Positions 26,801 to 34,969 of a DNA stretch of 64,000 nucleotides are shown here, one piece after another. The stretch spans positions 70,990,697 to 71,054,696 of the forward strand of contig CM017556.1 of the NCBI GenBank assembly GCA_007844125.1. The letters run 5' to 3'. Below the pieces are notes generated by a model. The model saw only the letters and a program-made list of their open reading frames with translations, did not search any database and had not been told where the DNA came from. The first letter of the stretch is position 1; each line of letters opens with the position of its first letter. Source of the stretch: Sinonovacula constricta (lineage: Eukaryota > Mollusca > Bivalvia > Cardiida > Solecurtidae). Position numbers and translations under genes: made by a program.

Positions 26801-29800
26801 CAATGCTAAAAAAAATTTGTATCCGTATCAAAGAACATGTGTTTATTTTTATTTTAATATCATTTTTATGTATCGCTTTGTTGTAATGTCATATTGATAA
26901 GCATGATTTTCATTTGCTTAAATCACAGTTTATTAGGTATAAGCAACACTTGCCTTTAAATTAATTTAAACAATGAACATACGAGCTTATGGATGCAATT
27001 TCAGTGACAAGACGTATAAAAAGTAAGCGTTGAACGTCTTGATTTTCAGAAACGCTCCACAAATTCGCTAAAATATACCAATGTATTTGTTAAAAGTCTA
27101 AAAGGCACAAGAGTGGCGGAAAGCTGAAATTCTGCTTCATTAATCAATATCCACCGCTAATCAGTAAAACATTAAACCTATTTATACCAATCCTGAATGA
27201 TCCAGACACCAAAGCCGCCTGTGTCCCCGTTGTTATCGTTATGGTGTAACTATGGTTACCGTCAGGTAGAGATGCTGTCGACACCCATGTACACCTATAG
27301 TGGGAGTCGAATGTGGGACTGGACACACACGTGTACAAACCTGGTATCCAACTGGTCTAGAAACAAACATAGTAAAATTTGCTTGTAACGTAAGATGTAA
27401 CTAAGCCAATAAGATTTTAAATGATGCAGTAAAAAAAAAACATAATTTAAGTCTACCATGTGTCCCTTTGAAAATATATTTTATAATAATATATCGATCC
27501 ATCCATAAGTTTATGTCAATAACGAGACTTAGAACTAATTTCAAGGGGTTTCCATGAACAAATGTGCGTATTAAGGTATATTGAGAATTAAAAGTGTCTC
27601 ATGGTTTGGGGTGTGTGCAGAAAGTCAAAAAAAAAACATCTTCATAAAATAATAAAATTCACATCATGTGACATATGTCATTGTGCATCTATTTGCAAAA
27701 ATAATATTTAATACTAATGTACTAATAAATAAATTAAATTTGAAACTTTACGCGATTACAGGTATGCAAACAATGGTAACCACAAATATATTGACCTCGT
27801 TGTTAATGCATAGTCAGTGAAACACTCGTTCTAATTGCTATTACAATAATTTCACTCCCCATTTCGACTCTTATCAATGAGTGATATTAGTACCTGGCTT
27901 TGTTCATTCATAAATCAGCATTTCAAGCATATCTGAATTGCACAATATAAACTTCAAGTTAAAAAGATAACACTATTATTGTTAACATTTGAAGCATGCC
28001 TGGACAAAAATGATGCATCTAGTCTCCTTACACAGGCATGTTTTTTTCTGTACACGCACTACTTCTTCCCAGGTATGAATAACTGACCACGATTAGTCAA
28101 AATTCACACAGGATCAACCCTGTGTGCTTCTGAATCCAGCTTTCACATAACTCTGGCCGCTGTCGCAAGCCACACCGCCCAAACACAAAAACAACACTAA
28201 CTTTCGACATAGTTTAATGACGACCATCTATAGTTGATCTGGTTCTTTGAAGAATTCAATTATTTTCTTTTCAAAAAAAGTCAAATTTTAAACCAATTTG
28301 ACTTAAAAATAAAATTAGTTGACACAACACGAGAATACGGAAAAAAATAAATACAGTTTTTATTAGCTGCTGCTGTTGTTGTTTTCTTCAGAAGTGCATG
28401 CGGACTTTATTTTACAACGTTACTCATGTTATTTCAAAAAATGTCGGCATGACATTACACATGATTTAATTTAAAATGATAAAATAAATGTACATATTTT
28501 AACATAGGTTTCTCATAAAAATGCTATTTATGCCTCAATACATTAATGCTTTTTAGAATTTTTAAAAGACAAAATGCAAAATATGAAGGGTTTAAAATTG
28601 AATGTAAGTTAACTTTATCTTGGTGTTGATTTGAATCTTACTGATTTTGAAGTTGTTGTTGTCATTGTTGTTTTAAATGTTACTGTAGCTGCTGCTCTTT
28701 CGGCTGGTGTTGTTTTGTTGTTAACGTTGTTATTGTTGGAAATAATGAGAATTTCACAAATGTTATTTAGTCATATTTGCTAAAACCAGGGTCACCACTA
28801 AACCGTATACGTGTTTCTTTCGGACAAAATGGCCCTGACAGAATGAATGCCAGTCCTTCCATTTTGTTTATCGATCCATTTTCTTAATTTTTTAAATAGA
28901 TCAGTATATATTGACATGTTATTTTGTGTAAAATAACTAACAGGAAAATAACATTGTTGCATGTTTAGTTAATGTGCTTACGTGGACAATGGCAACGAAG
29001 GAACCATCTACTAATTTAAGTGTGTATCTCGGCCATGTAGTGCAAAACTTTGATTTATGGAAGTCAGCCTTTAATAGAGTAAGTGTGCATAGCTGAAAAG
29101 TACCCTTTTAAATAAATATCATGAAAAATGTTGCATGATATTGTAACATTCAAAATGCATGGGATAAATCTTACATGCTATTTCGATGTAAATTTGGCAT
29201 GAATCAAGCTAAAACTTGTAACATGCTGATATGTTTATGTCTAATATGTTTTTGCATATTTGATAAAAATGATACTTTAAGATGCCAATCTATAATCAGA
29301 AAACATGTTTTCTTGATTATTCCAGTATTTTAGCTGCAGCATATTACTTTAATGGCTTTTCAACTGAGATGCCCAGATGTGTAATACACAAGGTTAATAA
29401 AGGTGTAAAGAAAAAATCATGATAAACAATCCAGATGCTTAATTATAAGCAATATGCAACTTTAATTGCATATCTATCTTGCAATATTCAGCCACGCTAT
29501 ATAAAAAACCTACCAAATATGTAACGATACCAGATGGGCCAGACGGCACTGGATAGAGCTTGTCCGCTATTATACTTAGTTTCTTCGCTGGTGATATCTC
29601 ATCACTGCATGTGGTAGCCTTGCCTTTAAAAAGGGTAAATGACGTATTAAAGTTAATAAGAATAAAATTAAATGCTAAATTGTCACCAATCAGTTTAAAA
29701 CGATGTAAACACCGCTCTAGTTTTAATTATCTAATGTATCATATCATCAAAACCGACATGAAACTGTATAGTCATGTGTACGTCCAATTAATTGAGCCAC

Positions 29801-32800
29801 AGCCAATATAATTTTAATGACATCAAGGAGCATCTGAATTTATTGCAATATTAAAGTTCAAATGGCATTGGCGTTTTCCTAAAGACATTGAAATTGGAAT
29901 GTGGACATAACTTATTTCATATTGTGATCGCAGTAAGGGATGGGGAAGTGTAGTAAGGCTAGGTGTGTCTACCAGGCTGGACAGCCTCTGGGTGCAGGGA
30001 TAGATGTATCAGGAAAGGGAGTGGATATTAGAGTAGGGATAGTTGTGTCTATCAGGCTGGACACAGCCTCTGGGTGCAGTGATAGATGCATCAGGAAATT
30101 AGGTTGATATAAGAGTAGGGCTAGGTGTGTCTACCAGGCTGGACACAGCCTCTGGGTGGAAGGATAGATGTATCATGAAATAAGGTGGATATTAGAGTAG
30201 GGCTAGGTGTGTCTACCAGGCTGGACACAGCCTCTGGGTGCAGGGATAGATGTATCAGGAAATGAGGTAGATATAAGAGTAGGGCTAGGTGTGTCTACAA
30301 GGCTGGACACAGCCTCTGGGTGCAGGGAAAGATGTATCAGGAAATGAGGTGGATATTATAGTAGGGCTTGGCGTGCCTATCAGGCTGGACACAGCCTCTT
30401 GGTGCAGGGATAGATGTATCAGGAAATGAGGTAGATATAAGAGTAGGGCTAGGTGTGTCTACCAGGCTGGACACAGCCTCTGGGTGCAGGGATAGATGTA
30501 TCAGGAAATGAGGTGGATATTAGAGTAGGGCTAGGTGTGTCTATCAGGCTGGCCACAGCCTCTGGATGCAAGGATAGATGTATCAGGAAATGAGGTGGTT
30601 ATTAGAGTTGGGCTAGGTGTGTCTACCAGGCTGGACACAGCCTCTGGGTGCAGGGATAGATGTATCAGGAAATGAGGTAGTTATAAGAGTAGGGCTAGGT
30701 GTGTCTACCAGGCTGGACACAGCCTCCAGGTGCAGGGATAGATGTATCAGGAAATGAGGTGGATATTAGAGTAGGGCTAGGTGTGTCTATCAGGCTGGAC
30801 ACAGCTTCTGGGAGCAGGGATAGATGATCAGCAAATAAGGTGGATATTAGAGTAGGGCTTGGTGTGTCTATCAGGCTGGACACAGCCTCTGGGTGCAGGG
30901 ATAGATGTATCAGGAAATGAGGTGGATATTAGAGTAGGGCTAGGTGTGTCTATCAGGCTGGACACAGCCTCTGGGTGCAGGGATAGATGTATCAGGAAAT
31001 GAGGTGGATATTAGAGTAGGGCTAGGTGTGTCTACCAGGCTGGACACAGCCTCTGGGTGCAGGGATAGATGTATCAGGAAATGAGGTGGATATTAGAGTA
31101 GGGCTAGGTGTGTCTATCAGGCTGGACACAGCCTCTGGGTGCAGGGATAGATGTATCAGGAAATGAGGTGGATATTAGAGTAGGGCTAGGTGTGTCTATC
31201 AGGCTAGACACAGCCTCTGGGTGCAGTGATAGATGTATCAGGAAATGAGGTGGATATTAGAGTAGGGCTAGGTGTGTCTACCAGGCTGGACACAACCTCT
31301 GGGTGCAGGGATAGATGTATCAGGAAATGAGGTGGATATTAGAGTGATGCTGGCCAATGAGAGTGCAGTACGACCATAAGCATCATGAGTAATGTGCGCT
31401 AACTTTTTCCTGGAGAATGATATTTTAATGCATTTAACTGATTTATTTCTGATCTGATCATCGAAGCAGGTTTAAAAAGCAAGCATACTAAATACATACA
31501 AAACGGAATAGAGATCTATAGGGTAAGGCAATCATTTAAGTATGCTATTTGAAAAATAATTCGTATATAGCATGTGAGTGTCATAGCAAAGTATATAACC
31601 CGGTAAAGAGATTTATCATACATAGCAACATGCGCTTGGACAGAGTTGTGAGCCGAATTTCAACCTACGTTTTCATTTTACATCAAAGAGGATAGAACTA
31701 ATACAATCTAGACATTGTAAAACACATACCTTAAAACTTATGTGTCAGTTAAAATTAGATTATTACCTTTTCCCGAAAATGTTCATCTTTAAATCATTGA
31801 CGTCACAGCCTATTTGTCATATTATGTAATTACTGGGCATTTACGCCATCACCTTTTAAATCAAAGGGCTATGTTTCTTGACTTTTTAGGAAGTGGTAAG
31901 TTGTCGAGACATTTTATTAATTTAATATTTGAGGTCTTTTTTGCATTGTGTTAAAATGTTTGTAAATTAAATTCTCTGTTCAGTTATCCTTTTCCAATGC
32001 TGTTGTTTTCTGTGAGCTGTCTCTCAATAATGAGGTATGCTTTATTCTCTTCAAAGGGCGCCACATTAGAGCTCTGTAAACGAATTTAAAACAGCCCGGT
32101 CGAGAAGAGGTGGGTGCGGTGGCAATTGATGACTTGACTATTTGTGTAATGTTTTGTCTCAGTGTTTTGTCAAGTTTTACATTAACTGGTGTATTTATGA
32201 CTTTATTGTACAGCTTCAATGATATATCGCATTTCCCATATGAACGGTTCCTTTTTTCCCTTTAAGTTTGACTAGCCTAAAATAAATGTTAATGCATTTA
32301 CTCTGTGACTCGAACGTTGATGTATGTCATTGATTGATAACTAGCTACCAGAGTGAAAATTCAAATGTTCATAAAATGTGTACGATACGCCGTTTGAATG
32401 AAAATATTGACTAAACTGCGTTTAACTTTACGTGAACTGCAGATCAATCAAGTCAATTAAAGGGTGATTAGGCGTCAACTTAAAATTGCAGGCTGTGTTT
32501 TTGTGATGGTTGATCATAAATAAATGGCGTATTTTGCTCCGTTTCATAATTGTGCTGCGTACATGGTGAAACGTTAACCGTTTATGAAAACTGTTGTGTT
32601 AAACTAAATAAATAAACATTGTGGACATTGAGTTTGAAGGCAAGTCTTAAAATTATTATAACTTACATTGATACTGAAGTGTATGCCCAGCTGAGTCGGT
32701 ATCATATCCACAACCACATGAATAAGTCCCAACATCCGAGAGTTGTATATTGGTGATGGTAAGTTGTACGTTTGTGTCGGATGTTACAGTAGCTGAGTAC

Positions 32801-33345
32801 CTAGAGTCGCCTTTAGCATGTCCTCTACGGGTATAAATGGTTGAATTTTCTCTAAGGAATCTATAGCCCATGTGACAGCTAGTCGATGAACAAATAATAT
32901 CAGCCTGGTCTCCACAGTTGGCTGGTGTCGGTAAGCTCAGGGTGGCCGTGTCTGTAATGACTAATGGATATACACTGTTTATATCTTCTTTCGTATGAAT
33001 TGCGAGAACTATATTTTAAATGTTTGCATGTCATTGCACATATCTTTTAGTTTTTGTCTATATGTTTACAAAAGCCATAATTATTATTTCTTGGGTTTAA
33101 GTTGGATTGTGTTTCTGTTGGCGTATCTATGTTGATCGCTTTAAAATTATATATACATGTATGCTGCTAACAAATTTAACATGATTTGCAACAATGCACC
33201 GCAGGTATATCAAGATATTGTTTAACAAATAATGATAAAATGTTTTGTTTATTTAATGATGGTCGTAACTGTACTTACCCACAAGAACCAAAGAGAAGCT
33301 CGATATTCCTAAAACTATCGCCGTTAACTTCATGTTAATCAAGGG
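4535..33345 (-). CDS. Nephrin/SYG-2-like Ig-FN3 single-pass receptor gene, 13 exons
   Basis: Joining the exons listed below gives about 945 codons: signal peptide (residues 1-18), Ig1 (19-113), Ig2 (114-230), Ig3 (231-330), Ig4 (331-433), Ig5 (434-524), Ig6 (525-617), Ig7 (618-733), FN3 (734-835), a membrane segment and a short cytoplasmic tail. Every ectodomain exon is one domain in phase 1-1, so the exons are interchangeable modules, as in other Ig/FN3 receptors. The predicted protein sits in the plasma membrane with its Ig domains outside, probably for cell-cell recognition; the domain order resembles nephrin/SYG-2, which is inference. The tail has paired tyrosine motifs suited to SH2 adaptor binding. 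Odd points: an in-frame TAA in the Ig7 exon (7298-7300) and a tandem donor after the membrane exon. The 5' untranslated exon(s) lie upstream of 33345 and were not located. Confidence 0.82.
4886..4910 (-). CDS. Receptor exon 12: 25-nt microexon
   Basis: A 25-nt exon between AATTTCAG and GTATGC encodes VIPGAQN with split codons at both ends (phase 1 in, phase 2 out). Its size makes it easy to miss, but both splice sites are good and it alone links the phases of exon 11 (ends phase 1) and the final exon (starts phase 2). Confidence 0.6.
5192..5262 (-). CDS. Receptor exon 11: cytoplasmic tail, first tyrosine pair
   Basis: 71 nt from TTTCCAG to CCAG|GTTGTT. Read in phase 2 it gives RNIYESAVAARGSEHVYSEL, with tyrosines in IYESA and VYSEL; this needs the distal donor of exon 10. 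Read in phase 1 (proximal donor) it ends at TAG 5201-5203 after 20 residues with no tyrosine motif. The phase-2 frame resembles the motif in the last exon, so it is the likely functional reading. Confidence 0.65.
5787..5894. repeat. (CT)n/(CA)n compound microsatellite
   Basis: CT runs broken by CA and poly-C tracts, in the intron between receptor exons 10 and 11. Confidence 0.95.
6028..6042 (-). promoter_or_regulatory. Tandem splice donors 4 bp apart
   Basis: The minus strand reads CCGA|GTAA|GTAAAC. The first donor (GTAAGT) is the stronger match and gives a 20-residue tail without tyrosine motifs. The second (GTAAAC) gives the long tail. A 4-nt shift always changes frame, so donor choice would act as a switch. 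This is inference from sequence only. Confidence 0.45.
6038..6184 (-). CDS. Receptor exon 10: transmembrane segment
   Basis: 147 nt from TTACAG to CGA|GTAAGT. After a short stalk (ILISSSNTTT) comes the membrane helix VVGSVVGGIVFLALIGLGIF, then a basic stop-transfer SRKNE. GxxxG-like spacing (VGSVVGGIV) is typical of helices that pair. A second GT lies 4 bp downstream (exon end then 6034); only that donor puts the next exon into the frame with tyrosine motifs. Confidence 0.82.
6501..6806 (-). CDS. Receptor exon 9: fibronectin type III domain
   Basis: 306 nt between TTCTTAG and GTAGCT, phase 1-1. It begins PPSAPLVRDINAITPGQV and carries the FN3 hallmarks: a tryptophan-like B strand, TEFILANLKGNALHYLQIFA (E-F, with the Leu/Tyr pair) and YNSVGRSISSEIINFTT (G strand). 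One FN3 next to the membrane after a run of Ig domains is the nephrin/SYG-2 order. Confidence 0.85.
7261..7608 (-). CDS. Receptor exon 8: Ig domain 7, with in-frame TAA
   Basis: 348 nt from acceptor AAAAAG (alternative 9 nt inside, ACCAG, same phase) to donor GTAAGG, phase 1-1. It starts PPVLMEPSPGGARVRVAG. The usual core tryptophan is in KYWSNVNES, and the domain ends with the typical GITIVPEG strand. The frame is interrupted by TAA at 7298-7300, 13 codons before the donor, at about residue 721 of 945. The sequence after the stop (GKSVLGITIVPEG) is still good Ig G-strand in the same frame, so this is a single-base nonsense change rather than a mis-set exon edge. As read, the product would lack FN3, membrane segment and tail. 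Confidence 0.78.
7960..8290. repeat. Degenerate TG-rich simple repeat
   Basis: About 330 bp of imperfect GTGTG/GTATG repeats between receptor exons 8 and 7. The long open frame on the minus strand (His/Thr-rich) is a product of the repeat, not a gene. Confidence 0.85.
8345..8790. repeat. Minisatellite, about 37-bp unit
   Basis: Roughly ten tandem copies of a unit built on GTGTGAACTGGTAGATGTGT followed by an AT-rich TTTTATATAACA tail. The AT tail alternates between TTATTTATATAGCA and TTTTATATAACA types. The unit is related to the array at 10690-11475. Confidence 0.9.
9340..9395 (-). repeat. tRNA-like (SINE) fragment
   Basis: On the minus strand GGGTTTGAATCTC approximates a pol III B box (GGTTCGANTCC). 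There is no clear A box and no full cloverleaf, so it looks like a decayed SINE end rather than a tRNA gene. Confidence 0.25.
9401..9972 (+). repeat. Dispersed hairpin-core repeat, family A, copy 1
   Basis: Begins AAGAATATATGACAAAGTCC and ends near GGAAATACACGAAACAATCC. The central core has GACAGTTACCGC, a perfect 8-bp hairpin (CAGTCGGC at 9560-9567 with GCCGACTG at 9575-9582), AAACCGGTT, CAGAGCTCTAACC and CGCACTTCCTGATGGG. A second copy follows in the same orientation at 10050-10595, and an inverted copy is at 62496-63050. No protein-coding capacity is visible. Confidence 0.8.
10003..10595 (+). repeat. Dispersed hairpin-core repeat, family A, copy 2
   Basis: Same layout as copy 1, with an extra leader (CACACTGCGCAAGTAACATT at about 10027) that is also found inverted and alone at 36175-36257. 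The hairpin loop region is deleted here (CAGTGGGGTACTTAAACC). The two copies lie in direct orientation between two related minisatellites. Confidence 0.8.
10690..11475. repeat. Minisatellite, about 35-bp unit
   Basis: About 21 copies of a unit made of GTGCACTGGTAGATGTGTGC plus TTAATAGGGAAAG. It shares the CTGGTAGATGTGTG segment with the 8.3-8.8 kb array but has a different tail, so both derive from one ancestral unit. It lies in the intron between exons 8 and 7. Confidence 0.92.
11767..12045 (-). CDS. Receptor exon 7: Ig domain 6
   Basis: 279 nt from acceptor TAACCAG to donor GTTGTT, phase 1-1. It begins PPIVTVSATTPSPYTVTCTA (B-strand Cys), has QDWVQIWPG around the core tryptophan, and YERSGVFECAASNGVAVYG for the F-G strands. 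The donor is weak (GTTGTT), but the phase and the domain end fit the adjoining exons. Confidence 0.8.
12560..13132 (+). mobile_element. Putative 5' LTR of a Ty3/gypsy element (left edge not fixed)
   Basis: The sequence ends ...CCCCACTTACA just before TGGCGCCCAACGT (13138-13150), which looks like a retroelement primer-binding site. An AATAAA at about 13080 lies 50 bp before the edge, as expected for an LTR R/U5 region. No second LTR copy is visible near 17.4 kb, so the assignment rests on the primer site and the gypsy frame downstream. Confidence 0.4.
13137..15120 (+). mobile_element. Noncoding leader of the gypsy element; gag and RT absent
   Basis: After the primer-binding-like site there are about 2 kb of AT-rich sequence with no long frame. 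The gag, protease and reverse transcriptase parts expected here are missing, so the element is internally deleted or the two parts come from different insertions. It ends in a 13-bp minisatellite. Confidence 0.4.
14798..14957. repeat. 13-bp tandem repeat
   Basis: About 12 copies of ACTTGCAATTCAT, some with ACTTGCAATACAT. The open frame across it is a result of the repeat. Confidence 0.93.
15121..17433 (+). CDS. Ty3/gypsy pol fragment: RNase H and integrase
   Basis: A 758-codon open frame (counted from TTG at 15157; the in-frame stop is TAG at 15121). It starts in the RT connection (TSAPVLAYAQYDRPFKLHTD). RNase H spans about residues 38-160, with Asp43, Glu84 and Asp110 visible. The zinc-binding HHCC domain has His288, His293, Cys323 and Cys326. 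The integrase core has Asp353, Asp412 and Glu447 (35 residues between the last two, the D-D35-E rule). The C-terminal part (DRVLVKRV, ending RTLHRNLLLPI) is the usual gypsy integrase tail without a clear chromodomain. The frame is intact but has no RT or gag, so it cannot move by itself. Its last about 100 residues are unlike known pol and may read through into flanking DNA. Confidence 0.88.
17440..17712 (-). CDS. Receptor exon 6: Ig domain 5
   Basis: 273 nt between TTCTTCAG and donor GTTAGT, phase 1-1, open throughout; it was missed by simple long-ORF calling. The frame reads NVLLTCSASSKPPANFTWYK for the B-C strands and GGSYTCYAGNNVGS for the F-G strands, a clear I-set/C2 pattern. The donor GTTAGT is weaker than the GTAAGT used elsewhere. 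The stop of the opposite-strand gypsy frame lies only 6 bp beyond the exon edge, so a retroelement fragment sits directly against this splice site. Confidence 0.82.
18340..18430 (-). repeat. tRNA-derived SINE fragment
   Basis: On the minus strand AGTGGAGCAGTTAGTAGAGC resembles a tRNA A-box/D-arm and GGATTCGATTTTACC a B box, about 30 bp apart. The acceptor stem does not pair, so this is a decayed SINE head and not a working tRNA gene. Confidence 0.4.
18829..19137 (-). CDS. Receptor exon 5: Ig domain 4
   Basis: 309 nt between TCTTCAG and GTAAGT, phase 1-1. Ig residues: IPIQLNCTSGSSNPASNITW (Cys and Trp) and the F-strand NRITCRPHNGYG. Potential N-glycosylation sites at NCT, NIT and NGS. The domain ends YVDLDIFC, matching the C-terminal strand and phase-1 cysteine seen in the neighbouring Ig exons. 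Confidence 0.85.
19180..21860. other. Intron sequence, nothing recognised
   Basis: AT-rich DNA between receptor exons 5 and 4. Only short chance frames; no splice-bounded domain, RNA gene or tandem array seen. Confidence 0.6.
21860..21990 (-). repeat. End fragment of a family A repeat
   Basis: GTGCCTTTTCGGAGTTTGGTATATG... and GACTTTGTCATATATTCTT are the inverted end of the family A repeat (compare 9401-9480 and 62980-63050). The core is absent. Confidence 0.65.
22500..23530 (+). mobile_element. Decayed Penelope-like reverse transcriptase
   Basis: Fragments in shifting frames read VIGIPMGTNCAPLIADLFFY (from 22741), RYLEDILTID (from about 22877; the usual RYLDD has one Asp changed to Glu), then KIYDKRDDF and SYGIYISQLTRFARVC. 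The order and wording match the RT family I associate with Penelope-like elements in invertebrates. There are many stops and shifts and no endonuclease was found. It is an old insertion in the exon 5-exon 4 intron. Confidence 0.6.
23860..24385 (-). repeat. Dispersed hairpin-core repeat, family B, inverted copy 3
   Basis: The core on the minus strand runs from about 24320 to 24225, with hairpin arms at 24268-24275 (CAGTCGGC) and 24282-24289 (GCCGATTG, one mismatch). Upstream it reads ACAAAGGTAAATGT and GACATAACACAC like copies 1 and 2. The block CAAGCGCTGATATATTA is here expanded into three tandem units of about 41 bp (23905-24005). Confidence 0.7.
25153..25452 (-). CDS. Receptor exon 4: Ig domain 3
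   Basis: 300 nt between ACACAG and GTAAGA, phase 1-1. Visible Ig signature: KMTIRCVSTNGRPAPNITWY (B-C strands, Cys and Trp) and ERPVIAEDNGQRVTCMVSH (E-F strands). An N-linked site (NIT) lies just before the core tryptophan. It joins the previous exon in frame across a 419-nt intron, the shortest between Ig exons here, so domains 2 and 3 may have arisen by local duplication. Confidence 0.85.
25872..26222 (-). CDS. Receptor exon 3: Ig domain 2
   Basis: 351 nt bounded by GGAACAG and GTAAGT, phase 1-1, no stop. The B-strand cysteine is in PLTIQCVSRGGIPAP, the core tryptophan in TLAWYRSS, and the F-strand cysteine in MKTFLCRVSYPG. The pattern is the C2/CD80-like type common in nephrin-family receptors. 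It is the longest of the Ig exons, with a Ser/Thr-rich C-D region (TSPLTQSSTNSVQ). Confidence 0.85.
26300..27130. other. Intron sequence, nothing recognised
   Basis: AT-rich with no domain-like frame or repeat array. Confidence 0.5.
27188..27340 (-). CDS. Possible short exon (half Ig-like), phase 1-1
   Basis: A 153-nt minus-strand frame lies between an acceptor-like ACCAG and a GTATAA donor. It keeps phase 1-1, so it could be added without shifting the receptor. It encodes GLYTCVSSPTFDSHY, then YRCTWV and SYTITITTG, which look like strands of an Ig-type fold but do not make a whole domain. The stronger acceptor (CTAG, exon from 27356) would give the wrong phase. It may be an optional exon, or the remnant of a decayed Ig exon. 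Moderate to low confidence. Confidence 0.35.
27400..29930. other. Intron sequence, nothing recognised
   Basis: Part of the long intron after receptor exon 2. Contains only short GTT/TGC trinucleotide runs (28370, 28650-28730) and chance frames. Confidence 0.5.
29937..31345. repeat. Minisatellite, 82-bp unit, about 17 copies
   Basis: Successive copies of GGGCTAGGTGTGTCTACCAG start exactly 82 bp apart (for example 31021 and 31103). Each unit carries GCTGGACACAGCC, a short near-palindrome, and GGATAGATGTATCAGG. Variants alternate TACCAGG/TATCAGG and GGTGGATATT/GGTAGATATA, showing higher-order mixing. The array sits in the large intron after receptor exon 2. Confidence 0.95.
32030..32190 (-). 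repeat. Family B hairpin-core repeat, diverged copy
   Basis: TTAGAGCTCTGTAAACGAAT, GCCCGGTCGAG, GCGGTGGCAATTGATG and TGTTTTGTCTCAGTGTTTTG line up with the inverted copy at 24230-24360. More diverged than the others. Confidence 0.5.
32667..32951 (-). CDS. Receptor exon 2: Ig domain 1 (V-like)
   Basis: Acceptor ATTACAG and donor GTAAGT bound 285 nt, phase 1-1, open throughout. The frame has the Ig B-strand cysteine (ADIICSS) and the F-strand signature LSDVGTYSCGCGYD, with GYRFLREN in place of the usual tryptophan region. The extra cysteines (NCGD, TSC, GCG) suggest an additional disulfide. It joins the signal-peptide exon in frame (G|AC gives Asp). Confidence 0.82.
33279..33345 (-). CDS. Receptor exon 1: signal peptide
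   Basis: On the minus strand an acceptor (CTTTTCACAG) is followed by 12 bases of 5' UTR and ATG at 33333-33331. The frame reads MKLTAIVLGISSFSLVLV, a typical n-region/hydrophobic-core signal peptide, then one base before a GTAAGT-type donor (phase 1). No other ATG with a hydrophobic start lies nearby. This sends the receptor into the secretory pathway. Confidence 0.8.
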
Positions 33346-33349
33346 CTGT

Positions 33350-34960
33350 GAAAAGGAGACATGCAATTTTTTGGAAGTAAGCAGTATGCAAAAAAGGTAC
33401 AGACTAATAAATATACCTTTTGTAAAATATTGGCTATATGACAGTTTCTAAAACATAGGTCACGCTTGCATGACTGTTGTGTCAAGAAGATGTTGCAATT
33501 TTAATTTAAGCTAAACATACATGAAAAGTCTATCTTGCTAGTGTTTTGCGCATAGAAAAACACAACAAATCACATCAAACTGAACAAATACAAGAGTAAA
33601 TCTACCAAGATTGTTTTATGCAACTATCAGAAAATATTTTTATTCATGTTGTATACATTGATATGTGGTTATATCAAGACAGCATGTGAAAAATGTAACA
33701 TGCAAGATAAAGACTAAACAAAACAATCTTTCTTTGATGTGGCTGAATACGGTGTTACATCAAAATTAAATAAAAATGTTTTGAGCAAATGCCAATGCTG
33801 CTCGAAATAATCTGTCTTTAATTCCGTATTTCGGTGGGGGTGGGGCGGGGGGTGGCGAGTAGGGTTTGGAGATCTTACTTCATTGACCTTCGTTGAATCC
33901 AGCTCAGAGCCAGTAGAAAAATGGGGTCTAGTGGGATTCCAAATGGTTTAACGTTATAATAAACGATGGCTTTGCTGAAGAAAGGTGGTGTAACTGACTC
34001 AAAGCCAAGCATGCCTAGCTTGTATGTACATGTTTACTTATAAAATATAACTACTTGACATCATACTATGGATGAATAATAACTTTCTCAAACTCAATGC
34101 GGACAAAAGAATTTATCGATAAATTGATGTTTTTATCGAATGTTGTGTTAATGATGCGGCATGAGCAGGTTTGAGCATAAAGACTATCGTATCAAATACA
34201 TTTTACATTACATATTTCTGATTACGTATGTTATTATAGGAAATTGACTTACTGTTTACTCTTGAATACGTCTCATATTTAACAACCACACAGATCTCTA
34301 TCCTACAAAGATAAGCATGCTGCCATTTTAGCTTTATAGTACTTCTCACTATCGACGAATATAGTAACGATGTATCCTAATAACAACCTTAATTGTATAA
34401 ATACATGAGTGCTTTATGTGTCCTACAACATAATATTTTTTATATTTTTAATCAAGTATTTTAATTTTAACCTGATTAAAGTCTATCCTCATTAAACCTC
34501 AATGTATTCGGCGCCGTATGACCTATCCAGTGTCGGTGTGCCATAAAACCCAAAAGACAAAAAATACAGGGAAGTTAACCAAATACATTACAGAAAAATA
34601 TTGATAAAATAGCATGTACATGCACTCACTCGCACGCGTAACGTTGTATTCTTATATATGCATGCGCGATTTTGCAGTTTAATTTATTTAATTATGATTG
34701 TTTGGTGAGAATAATTTTATCAATTTAACACAAAATGTTTTGTTACAATGTCAGTGGTGTCAGGTTTATACAAAATACATCAAGAGAATCCAACTTACTG
34801 TTGCTTAGTCTTTGCTTTTATTAGGATTTAAATTATGTTAACTCTATGTAAATATAGACACAACAGGTGAAAACTTGACATTACAACATATTTTTCTAAG
34901 CTCAAAAGAGTTAATAAGTAAATTGCTAGTTTTGTAACTGTGATATTTCTAACGTACTTG
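33350..34960. other. Upstream of the receptor signal-peptide exon; no gene seen
   Basis: Should hold the receptor's upstream intron, first exon and promoter, but no clear first exon can be picked. There is a G-rich tract at 33833-33860 (runs of 5, 4 and 6 G) that could fold as a quadruplex. Confidence 0.4.
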
Positions 34961-34969
34961 AGTAGTTAC

